Of a DNA stretch of 7,722 bases, positions 1-7,185 are shown piece after piece. The notes under the pieces are model-generated. The model worked only from the letters and a program-made list of their open reading frames with translations. It was not told the DNA's origin and made no database searches. The DNA is from a bacterium (GTDB lineage: Bacteria; Atribacterota; JS1; SB-45; 34-128), in the NCBI GenBank assembly GCA_018894595.1, contig JAHIPN010000014.1:1-7722 (forward strand), given 5' to 3'. A program made the position numbers and the translations under genes. Position 1 is the first letter of the stretch, and each line of letters starts with the position of its first letter.

Positions 1-1959
1 AATAGCATGTATGCTCGGACTTAATGAGGAATCATGAAGAGTCTTTGGTTCATAATAATCCCAGTTAAGACTTTTAGATTCTTGGGAAAAATCATCACCT
101 AAAAGATATAGAAGCATAATAATATCTGATTGTTTTAATACTTGCATCTGGGTGATCTCTTCCCAGTTATAATCCTGGGTAATTGCTCCCACTTTTCCTT
201 TATATTTTAAAAGATCGACTTCCCTCTTATCTGTAAAACCTTCATACTGATGGATAAAACCTGAGGTTTTATCCATACCAATATATATCTTATCTGCCTT
301 TTCTTTCCAATCACTCAATTCATTCAAAGTAAGTTTGATTTTAGAAGTAACTTTCTTCCATACTTCTGATTGATTCATCTTAACCCATTCAGAAAATTGT
401 ATAGTTTTATTAAGCTGCCACTTTACCATGTAGTTTGTGAAGGTATTATTATTTATATGTTCACTATATTCGTCCGGTCCGGTAACATCATTTATTTCAT
501 ATTGATCTTTTTCCGGATTATACTCCAATCTACTCGCCCAGAAACGGGATGTTTCCAACATAATTTCTAACCCGTAGTTATACATAAAATCATGATCATG
601 GGTTGCCTGGAAATAGTGCCAGATACTGTATACTATATCGCAAGTTATATGTTGCTCTAACTCGCCAGTCCATATCCTTTGAGGTTTACCTGTTTTAAAA
701 TCTACCCCACCCCATTTAGGAGTAACTTCGCATCCTGTGTCGGCACATTCCCAGGGATACATAGCACCCTCAAAACCATTTTCCTTGGCTTTTCCCCTTG
801 CTCCATCCAAAAAATGATAACGATAAAGAAGCAATCTTTTAGCAATCTCCGGAAAAGTATAAATAAGGGAAGGAAGGATAAAGATTTCCATATCCCAGAA
901 TACATGACCTTTATAACCCTCGCCAGAAAGTCCTTTTGCCGCAATGCTTAATCTCTCATCGTGAACAGGAGTCATCTGATAGATATGAAATTGGGAGAAA
1001 CGAATGGCTAATTGATCAAAGTCTGGTCCATCAAGAACAATATCAATTTGTTTCCAGAGTTGATCCCATCTTTTTTTGTGAGCTTCAAAAAGCTTATCAT
1101 AACCAATTTCTATAAATTTTTTTAAATTGTCTATCGCTGCTTTTTCTATTTCTTTATCTGAAACTTTTTCTTTCCCCCTAAAATCAGGATCACGAGTTGT
1201 ATATACGGTAACCATTTTTTTAAAAATAAATTCTTCATTCTGTTTAATTTTATATCGGGAAGATAAAAAAATCTTTCTTCTCTTACTTCCTACTTCTTCT
1301 TTTACTTCTAATATCTCGCCATTCAAATAGAAACGGTGTTTTGTAGCAATAACAAGACCGATATCCGATTCCTGAGTCCTGGAAGTCATTGAGATAATCC
1401 CTTCAGAAGAAAATCGCAATCTTCCTTCTTTAAAATGCTGCACGCCACTATTGGTAGTCTGCCCATTAATTCCTGAGCAAATTTCAATAGCTCCAGAATA
1501 ATTAAGAGGGATGATCTTTACTTTTAGGGCAGTAAAATGTATATTATCCAGAGACATAAACCTTTCAAAGGATAATTTAGTCTTTCTTCCCTTTGGGCTT
1601 TCCCATTCAATATTCCTTATAAGCTGCCCATCTTTAATATTAAGTTGTCTTTGATATGATAAAATCTTCCCGGTCTTTAAATCAAATTTTTCACTATCTA
1701 ATTTTAAATCTACATTTAACCAATCAGGAATATTAGCTAATTCTGTCACTTCTCCTGGAAATTTATCGAACAAGCCAGCGATATAACATCCTCTTGTTTC
1801 TTCTCGATAAGTTTCTTCTGTTGCTGCTCTTACTCCCATATAACCATTGCTAAGAGTGAAGATTGTTTCAAATTTTCCTAAACACTCTGGTTGAAAATCG
1901 GTTTCTTCTACTATCCAATTTCGATATTCATTTTTCCCAATATTATATTTAATTACCAT
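1..1959 (-). CDS. GH65 family disaccharide phosphorylase (kojibiose phosphorylase-like), 3' end cut off
   Basis: A cytoplasmic glycoside phosphorylase predicted to split an alpha-glucoside with inorganic phosphate, giving beta-glucose 1-phosphate plus the acceptor. I translated it by hand: the frame is open for 653 codons from ATG at 1959-1957 to the window edge. AGGAG lies 6 bases before this ATG, which supports the start. Residues about 1-270 resemble the GH65 N-terminal beta-sandwich domain (NGYMGVRAATEE near the start), followed by the (alpha/alpha)6 catalytic barrel. Visible family motifs are GHVFWDMEIF (from residue 351; the WDxE glucose-binding segment), GPDEYSEHINNN (from residue 494; Glu497 is the expected general acid) and HDSSLSPSIHAI at the very end (phosphate-pocket region). 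GH65 enzymes usually have about 750-790 residues, so roughly 100-130 are missing beyond position 1. The motif style is closer to kojibiose phosphorylase than to maltose phosphorylase, but nigerose, trehalose or glucosylglycerol phosphorylase remain possible. It is the last visible gene of the transporter operon, 63 bases after the permease. Confidence 0.93.
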   Translation of the reverse strand, partial: MVIKYNIGKNEYRNWIVEETDFQPECLGKFETIFTLSNGYMGVRAATEETYREETRGCYIAGLFDKFPGEVTELANIPDWLNVDLKLDSEKFDLKTGKILSYQRQLNIKDGQLIRNIEWESPKGRKTKLSFERFMSLDNIHFTALKVKIIPLNYSGAIEICSGINGQTTNSGVQHFKEGRLRFSSEGIISMTSRTQESDIGLVIATKHRFYLNGEILEVKEEVGSKRRKIFLSSRYKIKQNEEFIFKKMVTVYTTRDPDFRGKEKVSDKEIEKAAIDNLKKFIEIGYDKLFEAHKKRWDQLWKQIDIVLDGPDFDQLAIRFSQFHIYQMTPVHDERLSIAAKGLSGEGYKGHVFWDMEIFILPSLIYTFPEIAKRLLLYRYHFLDGARGKAKENGFEGAMYPWECADTGCEVTPKWGGVDFKTGKPQRIWTGELEQHITCDIVYSIWHYFQATHDHDFMYNYGLEIMLETSRFWASRLEYNPEKDQYEINDVTGPDEYSEHINNNTFTNYMVKWQLNKTIQFSEWVKMNQSEVWKKVTSKIKLTLNELSDWKEKADKIYIGMDKTSGFIHQYEGFTDKREVDLLKYKGKVGAITQDYNWEEITQMQVLKQSDIIMLLYLLGDDFSQESKSLNWDYYEPKTLHDSSLSPSIHAI

Positions 1960-2022
1960 AAATAACTCCTAATCTTATATAAAAATTAAAGAAAATAATT
2001 GAGTAAGGAATTAGTGCTAAAT

Positions 2023-3408
2023 TTATCCCTTTATCCCACTGAAACTTGCTCCTTCTACAAAATAACGTTGAAAAACGATAAAGAGAATTATAATCGGCAA
2101 AGCAGAAATAATTGCTCCGGCCAGGATTGGCCCCCAATCAAAGGCTCCTGAGGCATAGGTATCCTTAAAGCTTAATAGACCAATGGTTAAAGTAAACTTG
2201 TCCATTGGTGAAGTTATTATTACTAAAGGCCAGAAAAATTCATTCCATACTCCCTGAAAGGTCAAAATGGTAAGTGCTCCTAAAGCGGGTTTAGCCAGGG
2301 GTAACATTATCTTTGAGAAAATTTGATAAGTGCTGGCACCATCAATCCGAGCTGATTCTTCCAATTCTTTAGGCAAACCTTCAAAAAATTGTTTCATTAT
2401 AAAAACTGCACCGGCACCCACCAACCCTGAAACAATTAACCCTGTAAAAGTATTTAGAAGACTTCCGCCACCAAATAATTTAGTGAAACCAAAAATGCCA
2501 TCCCGTAATACTAAATAATTTGAAATAAAGGTTACCTGTCCGGGAATCATCATGGAAAAAAGTATCAAAAGAAATAGATAATTTTTACCATAAAATTTAA
2601 GTCTGGCCAAAGCATATCCTGCCATCGAAGCAAATGTTAGGGTAGTGATAACTTTAATTATACAGATAAAAAAGGAATTAAATATCCAGGTGGTAAAAAG
2701 GCGCTTCCCGGTAGTACGGCTATAATTTTCATTAAAAACTCTGAAATGATTATGAAAAATGTAAGGGATGACCCCACTCACTAAATTATTCCAGCTCTGT
2801 ATTCTTCCTAATCGTTCTATCCTATTCGGAGAAAGAGTAGCTGATAAAAAATCAACTTTATAGGGAATCAATAAATCTAACGGTAATTCATCAAAATCTT
2901 TTTGGCTGGGATTTATTATGGCTATCTTGTAGCTAACCTGGTTGCCATCCTTTACTGAAATGCGGCCAATCTCTTCGACTGGTTTAATTTTAACAAAATC
3001 AGCAACAAATTCTCTATCTAATTTTAAGGCAGCTCCTCCTGTCCCTTTAAATCTTTTTGGAACGATCACCTGGGGTGGTACAATTTTAGTTCCCATCGGA
3101 TATTTATAAGTAATCTGAAAAGACACTTCATGACCGGATTTTAATTCACCAAAGAAACCTCCTCCTCCACCTTGCTGAGCAAATGTATAAGCTCCTATCC
3201 AATTTTTTAGTGATAATTGTTCAGTCTTTAAGGTGGGTGGCCATTCACTAGGATTGTCTTTTAAACTCGACATTGCTCCAAAGAGAAAAGTCCCCATAAA
3301 GACTACAGAAAATAATAACAAAATTAAATAAATTGCTCCCACATTCGTCCAACGCCTACGTTTAATTTTCAGATTTATATCACTGGTACGATTTTGTTGG
3401 ATTTTCAT
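2023..3408 (-). CDS. MalG-like ABC sugar permease (CUT1 family) with a large extra periplasmic domain
   Basis: Inner-membrane subunit of a carbohydrate ABC importer, 461 residues. The core matches the MalG/UgpE type: helix 1 at about residues 23-45, helix 2 starting at W241 (WIFNSFF, then AGYALARLKF), and the cytoplasmic ATPase-docking EAA loop at about 350-370 (EESARIDGAS then IMLP). Usual family members have about 280 residues. The excess is an insert at about residues 78-225 between helices 1 and 2, so on the outer face. It opens with a glycine run (QQGGGGGFFGE) and continues with alternating polar and hydrophobic, proline-containing stretches that look beta-rich. The reading frame is uninterrupted and the sequence rejoins the family pattern cleanly, so I read it as a true insertion rather than an assembly error. 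Its ATG shares one base with the TAA of the upstream permease (TAATG), implying translational coupling. The upstream AAGAGA is a weak ribosome binding site, consistent with coupling. Confidence 0.95.
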   Translation of the reverse strand: MKIQQNRTSDINLKIKRRRWTNVGAIYLILLLFSVVFMGTFLFGAMSSLKDNPSEWPPTLKTEQLSLKNWIGAYTFAQQGGGGGFFGELKSGHEVSFQITYKYPMGTKIVPPQVIVPKRFKGTGGAALKLDREFVADFVKIKPVEEIGRISVKDGNQVSYKIAIINPSQKDFDELPLDLLIPYKVDFLSATLSPNRIERLGRIQSWNNLVSGVIPYIFHNHFRVFNENYSRTTGKRLFTTWIFNSFFICIIKVITTLTFASMAGYALARLKFYGKNYLFLLILFSMMIPGQVTFISNYLVLRDGIFGFTKLFGGGSLLNTFTGLIVSGLVGAGAVFIMKQFFEGLPKELEESARIDGASTYQIFSKIMLPLAKPALGALTILTFQGVWNEFFWPLVIITSPMDKFTLTIGLLSFKDTYASGAFDWGPILAGAIISALPIIILFIVFQRYFVEGASFSGIKG

Positions 3409-4532
3409 TAATCTCTTAAATCCCTTCCTTCTCCGGAAAATTTTTTCTGAATCAGAACTATAGTCAGGGTTAAGACCGCTAATATAACAGCTGCAGCACT
3501 GGCCATACCAACTTTTGGTGCAGAAGCACCTGGAAATGCGCTATCATAAACATAATAAGCCAGGGTTATAGTGGACTCTAAAGGGGCCTGACCGCCAATA
3601 ATCTTAACCTGGTCAAACATCTGCAAGGTACCGATTAAGCCTAAGGTAACTATTAAAAAAGTTATATGTTTAAGTTGAGGAACAGTGATATACCAGAATT
3701 TTTGCCAACCTTTAGCTCCGTCTACCTCAGCTGCTTCATATAATACCTTAGGGATACCCTGTAATCCGGCTAAATACAGTATCATAAATGTAGGAACAGT
3801 AGTCCAGATATTTAAGATCATTATTGCGCCTAAGGGTCGTGGAAAAGCAAAGGGGCCTGCCCAAAAAGGGACTTTTTCTCTTGTATTTAACCAAAAAATG
3901 TCGACTGCTTTTACTTCAGCAAGTTTAATAATACCAAAATCTTTAAGTACATAGGTAATAATGGAAGCTAAAATAATAGATATAATAATATAACTGGGTT
4001 CAAGATATTCAACTGGCCTCCCCCTTAATTTTTCTGTAACTACTAATATAAATTGTATCCCTATTAAAAGTGCCAGAAAAACTCCTATCATTAAACCATG
4101 CTGACGAAGTAGGGTTAAAAGATAGTTTATAACCCCTTTTCTTTGAAACATCCACATAAAAATTAGAGTAATAACGATGCTGGAAGTAACGCTGGGCATA
4201 TAATAAGCAGTCCTAAAGAATCTAATTCCTTTTATCTTTTGATTCATAGCCACTGCTAAAAGTAATGCAAATATGGTCTGTAGGGTAGTAACAATAATAG
4301 AAAAGGTTAATGAATTTCTCAGGGCTCTGGTAAATAAACGTTCTTTAAAAAGATTTATATAATTATTTATACCTACCCAATTAGGCATGGAAAAAAGATC
4401 ATAATCAGTAAAACTAAAATATAAAGACCTGATAAAAGCATAGCTAAAAAATATTATAAATCCAAATAAAAAAGGAGATAAAAAAATATAAGGAGCTGTT
4501 TTCTCATTTAAAGAACTCCATCTATTTCCCAT
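3408..4532 (-). CDS. MalF-like ABC sugar permease (CUT1 family) with two extra predicted helices
   Basis: Inner-membrane partner of the MalG-like permease, 374 residues against a usual 290-300. Core features are helix 1 (PYIFLSPFLFGFIIFF, from residue 14), helix 2 (from about 70), helix 3 (about 107-129, ending MWMFQRKGVINYLL), the ILNIWTTVPTFMILYLAGLQ helix (about 239-258), and an EAA loop at about 265-285 (YEAAEVDGA then ITVP) that docks the ATPase. Between helix 3 and the NIW helix, residues about 143-210 are extra. They contain two strongly hydrophobic stretches (about 147-166 and 181-196) separated by a charged EKLRGRPVEYLEP segment. GGAGG sits 8 bases before the ATG and fixes the start. 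The gene lies 119 bases after the binding-protein gene, across a hairpin terminator, and overlaps the next permease by one base. No ATPase gene is adjacent, as is common for CUT1 systems that share an MsmK/UgpC-type ATPase. Confidence 0.95.
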   Translation of the reverse strand: MGNRWSSLNEKTAPYIFLSPFLFGFIIFFSYAFIRSLYFSFTDYDLFSMPNWVGINNYINLFKERLFTRALRNSLTFSIIVTTLQTIFALLLAVAMNQKIKGIRFFRTAYYMPSVTSSIVITLIFMWMFQRKGVINYLLTLLRQHGLMIGVFLALLIGIQFILVVTEKLRGRPVEYLEPSYIIISIILASIITYVLKDFGIIKLAEVKAVDIFWLNTREKVPFWAGPFAFPRPLGAIMILNIWTTVPTFMILYLAGLQGIPKVLYEAAEVDGAKGWQKFWYITVPQLKHITFLIVTLGLIGTLQMFDQVKIIGGQAPLESTITLAYYVYDSAFPGASAPKVGMASAAAVILAVLTLTIVLIQKKFSGEGRDLRD

Positions 4533-4605
4533 TCTTTTTACCTCCGTTTATTATTCTAACATTATCTTAATTTTAATAAAAATTAAAAAAACTAATAAAT
4601 GAAAT

Positions 4606-4639
4606 AAAAAGGGGGAGAGAAAATCCCCTCCCCCTTTTT
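4606..4639 (-). terminator. Rho-independent terminator or attenuator between binding protein and permeases
   Basis: A perfect 12-bp inverted repeat, AAAAAGGGGGAG at 4606-4617 and CTCCCCCTTTTT at 4628-4639, encloses a 10-base loop. In the minus-strand transcript it begins 12 bases after the binding-protein stop codon and ends in a run of five U; being symmetric, it could also work on the plus strand. Read-through of such a hairpin commonly lets the binding protein be made in excess over its permeases. It is the clearest terminator in the window. Confidence 0.85.
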
Positions 4640-4651
4640 ATTAACACCCTA

Positions 4652-5902
4652 TTATTTCATTAACTCATCTAATTGTTCTTGGGCTATCTCTAATGCCTCA
4701 TCAACTGTCTTCTGTCCGCTCATTACCTCAGATAAAGCTATATTAATCGGGTCCATCCATTTGCCACCATATTCTTTAAACTTAAATGGTTTTACATTTC
4801 CTGCAGACGCACCAAGAAAAACTATTTTATTGGCTTGTGCTTCTGGTGTATCTTTTTCAAAATAAGGATTATCAGCTAAAGCCTTACGACTGGGTATAGC
4901 TAAACCTCTTTCTAAAATCCATTGCTGAGCAGCAGGACTGGTTAAAGCCTCCAGAACCTTAAAAGCGGCATCTTTATTCTTAGAATTAGCATTTATACCC
5001 CAGGCTACAGTATAAATAAAATTACCTGACTGGCCGGTTCCGGGGTTTTTAGGTAATAGAGTTGCCCCATATTTTAAGTTAGGGGCATTATCTCTTAAGA
5101 AGCCAAGAATCCAGGCACCCTCTAAAGCAGCAGCTACTTTTTCGGTAGTAAGAGCACCACCGCCCCAACCTTGGCCGATATCAGCTGGCATAACTCCTAA
5201 GCCTTTTTCCTTTAATCCTACATACCAGTTAAATGCCTCGAGAAAAGCTGGGTCCATAAGATTAGTTTTACCGTCTACAAAGGGTTCCCAACCAGCAGCA
5301 TAGGCAAAGGCTCCAAATCTGGCAAATTCAGGTGCCAATGCTAAACCAGTTACTTCACCGTCAAAGGCTTCCACAACTTTTGCAAATTTATTTTCTAAAT
5401 CATCCCAGGTATCATTTTCATTAGGATATTGTATGTAAGCAACATCAAAAAGGTCCTTATTGTAGACCAAGGCAAGGGAATTAAAGTCTTTCGGAATACC
5501 ATATGCTTTACCATCAAAGGAAAATGCGTCCAATAGTGAGGGAATTATATCGTCTTTATTTAATACCTCTGATTTAGCTAAATAATCATCCAATGGTTCT
5601 ACTTGTCCAGCCTTGATTATGTATTCTGCCCAGAAGATATCCATATAAAACAGATCTCCGGCTGTTCCGGCAGAAAGGGAATTAATTAAATTTTTCTGAA
5701 AATCGTCAACAATTGGTTCATATATTGCAGTAATCCCCTTATCAGCTAATTCAGGGATAACAAACAGATTAATTAATTCTTCTACGATAGACTGATCAGT
5801 TCCACCCCAACCTACGATTCTTACCTCAGTTTCTGCCATGCTTACAGCAGAAAAAATAAGCAACATGCTTACGATTAATAAAATGCTTAAATTCTTTTTC
5901 AT
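4652..5902 (-). CDS. Extracellular sugar-binding protein (family 1) of an ABC importer
   Basis: Substrate-capturing component of the importer, 416 residues, typical for the family. Residues 1-23 form a Sec signal peptide: MKKN, a hydrophobic core LSILLIVSMLLIF, then SMA with probable cleavage before E24. There is no lipobox cysteine, so the protein should be free in a periplasm rather than lipid-anchored. The mature part starts with a typical strand (EVRIVGWGG). It then shows family 1 features: an interdomain segment DGKAYGIPKDFNSLALVYNKDLF, a DGKTNLMDPAFLEAFNWYVGL segment, KVAAALEGAWILGFL, and VAWGINANSKNKDAAFKVLEALTS near the C-terminal domain. GGAGG lies 6 bases before the ATG. The sugar cannot be read from sequence; the neighbouring GH65 suggests an alpha-linked gluco-oligosaccharide or glucoside. 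The gene lies 83 bases after the repressor and directly before a terminator hairpin, an arrangement that favours its over-production. Confidence 0.96.
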   Translation of the reverse strand: MKKNLSILLIVSMLLIFSAVSMAETEVRIVGWGGTDQSIVEELINLFVIPELADKGITAIYEPIVDDFQKNLINSLSAGTAGDLFYMDIFWAEYIIKAGQVEPLDDYLAKSEVLNKDDIIPSLLDAFSFDGKAYGIPKDFNSLALVYNKDLFDVAYIQYPNENDTWDDLENKFAKVVEAFDGEVTGLALAPEFARFGAFAYAAGWEPFVDGKTNLMDPAFLEAFNWYVGLKEKGLGVMPADIGQGWGGGALTTEKVAAALEGAWILGFLRDNAPNLKYGATLLPKNPGTGQSGNFIYTVAWGINANSKNKDAAFKVLEALTSPAAQQWILERGLAIPSRKALADNPYFEKDTPEAQANKIVFLGASAGNVKPFKFKEYGGKWMDPINIALSEVMSGQKTVDEALEIAQEQLDELMK

Positions 5903-5951
5903 TTTTCTCCTCCATAAATTTTATTTTCAAAATTACTAAACAAGTATACAT

Positions 5952-5969
5952 CTGTAACAATTTTTACAG
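5952..5969. promoter_or_regulatory. 18-bp near-palindrome upstream of the binding-protein gene (candidate operator)
   Basis: Read on the minus strand it is CTGTAAAAATTGTTACAG: outer arms CTGTAA/TTACAG match perfectly over 6 bp, and the whole pairs except for one position per half. It lies 50 bases before the binding-protein start, in the repressor-binding protein gap. A TATACT resembling a -10 box follows on the minus strand, but I see no convincing -35. It is unlike the CTTTAACGTTTAAG operators, so if functional it would bind a different regulator or form a small RNA hairpin. Confidence 0.35.
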
Positions 5970-5985
5970 CATCTATCCCCTCCTT

Positions 5986-7053
5986 TCATTTTTTAAATTT
6001 ACTCTCGAGTGTTTCTTTAAGTTGTCCATCTAATTTATTAATATTAACGGAACTACAGGAATCTCTAATTATCAATTTTGGTTTTAACAAATATTTTTTT
6101 TGTGGTTCTTCTTTTTTTAACTTATTTAAGATTAATCTAACAGACCATTTCCCCATACCAACAGCATCCTGTCCAATGGTAGTTAACCTCGGCGTGGAAT
6201 AATCTCCCATAGGGATATTATCAAACCCAACAATAGACATATCTGTAGGTAAATTAAAACCATTTTTTTTAAAAGCTCTCATAGCTCCCATTGCCATCAA
6301 ATCACTGGCAATGAAAATCGCAGTCGGTAGTTTTTCTAACTTCCTTATCTTTTCTGCACATTGATAGCCGCTATCTTCGGTAAAATCCCCTGTAAAAACC
6401 AATCTTTCATCATAAACTTCTCTCTCTTCCAAATAACCTCGATAAGCATTTAATCTATCCCAGGAAACCTGAGCATTGCTATGGCCATTAATCATAGCAA
6501 TTCTTCGATGACCGAGTCCCCATAAATAATCCAAGGCTTCAAAAACGCCTAATTTATTATCAGTGCTCACAAAATTAACATTTTCTCCTTCTATAAAAGT
6601 ATCAATGATTGAAATGGGGAAAGTAGAATTTTTAATTTTTTTGATATGGGGGTCGTCTAATCGTAAGCCACTGAATATTGCCCCTTCGGCCCTTCGCTCC
6701 TTGCATAATTCTATATATGACTTTTCATTTAAAAGGTCGCTATCAATTGAAAAAAGAACGATGTCATAATTGTTTTTATTGGCTTCTTCTAAGATGCCGC
6801 CTAAAAACTGTAAACCTAAATCATTGCTAAAAGTATGTTCCTGTCTGCTAAATATAAACACACCAATTGTATTGCTTTTATTGGTTACTAATCTTTTTGC
6901 AATTGAATTAGGGGTATAATCTAATTCTCTTGCCGTTTCATGAACCTTTCTTTTAAGCTTTTCACTTATATCTTTTCTATTATTTAAAGCTTTGGAAACT
7001 GCTGCGGCTGAAATTCCTAATTTTTTAGCAATATCTTTAATGTTAGAACTCAT
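5986..7053 (-). CDS. LacI-family transcriptional repressor
   Basis: A sugar-responsive DNA-binding regulator of 355 residues, normal length for the family. Residues about 4-24 form the helix-turn-helix (IKDIAKKLGISAAAVSKALN), followed by the YTPNSIAKRL hinge. Leu55 there corresponds to the hinge leucine that wedges into the central CG of LacI-type operators. Residues from about 60 (NTIGVFIF) on are the periplasmic-binding-protein-like sugar sensor and dimerisation domain, with the family segments HRRIAMINGH, DRLNAYRGYLEE, FIASDLMAMGAM, SIVGFDNIPMGDY and PRLTTIGQD. AGGAG lies 10 bases before the ATG and partly overlaps operator 1. Two operators with a central CG in its own leader argue for self-repression and co-regulation of the downstream transporter and GH65 genes. 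The effector is unknown; a disaccharide or its phosphorolysis product is likely. The next gene starts 83 bases downstream with no terminator between. Confidence 0.96.
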   Translation of the reverse strand: MSSNIKDIAKKLGISAAAVSKALNNRKDISEKLKRKVHETARELDYTPNSIAKRLVTNKSNTIGVFIFSRQEHTFSNDLGLQFLGGILEEANKNNYDIVLFSIDSDLLNEKSYIELCKERRAEGAIFSGLRLDDPHIKKIKNSTFPISIIDTFIEGENVNFVSTDNKLGVFEALDYLWGLGHRRIAMINGHSNAQVSWDRLNAYRGYLEEREVYDERLVFTGDFTEDSGYQCAEKIRKLEKLPTAIFIASDLMAMGAMRAFKKNGFNLPTDMSIVGFDNIPMGDYSTPRLTTIGQDAVGMGKWSVRLILNKLKKEEPQKKYLLKPKLIIRDSCSSVNINKLDGQLKETLESKFKK

Positions 7054-7066
7054 TGAGGGTTTTCTC

Positions 7067-7082
7067 CTTTAACGTTTAAGTG
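7067..7082. promoter_or_regulatory. LacI-type operator 1, overlapping the repressor gene's ribosome binding site
   Basis: CTTTAACGTTTAAGTG, identical over 16 bases to the copy at 7150-7165. The core CTTTAACGTTTAAG is a 14-bp palindrome around a central CG with one mismatched pair, as expected for LacI-family sites. Its first two bases lie within the repressor gene's AGGAG (7064-7068), so a bound repressor could act as a roadblock close to the gene start. Confidence 0.75.
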
Positions 7083-7149
7083 ATTAATTAAAAAATATAA
7101 TCTTTCAATTACAAATATAAAGTATTTAAAATTTAAAATTTGAGGGTTA

Positions 7150-7165
7150 CTTTAACGTTTAAGTG
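7150..7165. promoter_or_regulatory. LacI-type operator 2, at about +5 to +20 of the predicted promoter
   Basis: Exact second copy of CTTTAACGTTTAAGTG, 83 bp from operator 1, close to eight helical turns and thus suited to loop formation by a tetramer or cooperating dimers. An extra base pair at the edge (7149-7164) makes this copy slightly more symmetric. It lies just downstream of the predicted transcription start, a classic repressing position. Confidence 0.78.
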
Positions 7166-7185
7166 TATTATCTAAAATAATACAC
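7163..7185. repeat. Perfect 9-bp inverted repeat covering the -10 box
   Basis: GTGTATTAT (7163-7171) and ATAATACAC (7177-7185) are perfect inverted copies separated by 5 bases. The element shares 3 bases with operator 2 and contains the whole predicted -10 box. It could be a binding site for a second regulator. As most of it lies upstream of the predicted start, an RNA hairpin is less likely. Confidence 0.5.

Noticed and set aside
370..1330. Several small open frames on both strands (370-570 +, 679-951 +, 702-944 -, 1127-1330 +)
   Set aside because: All lie within the continuous 653-codon GH65 frame, resemble no known protein and lack convincing ribosome binding sites.
1949..2137. 62-residue minus-strand open frame spanning the permease end and the GH65 start
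   Set aside because: It overlaps the real C-terminus of the MalG-like permease in another frame and the GH65 start, and has no recognisable features.
2734..3177. Insert in the MalG-like permease as a gene fusion or mobile-element scar
   Set aside because: There is no transposase remnant, target-site duplication or terminal inverted repeat that I can see, and the frame passes through smoothly on both sides.
2330..3954. Plus-strand open frames opposite the permeases (2330-2518, 3685-3954)
   Set aside because: They are complements of conserved permease segments such as the EAA-loop regions; the low-complexity products are typical of antisense shadows.
6563..6769. 68-residue plus-strand open frame inside the repressor gene
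   Set aside because: It is antisense to the conserved sugar-sensor domain and has no independent support.
7081..7110. Second promoter in the repressor leader using TTGAAA as a -35
   Set aside because: No acceptable -10 lies 16-18 bases downstream (AATCAC or TAATCA), so the match is probably due to AT richness.
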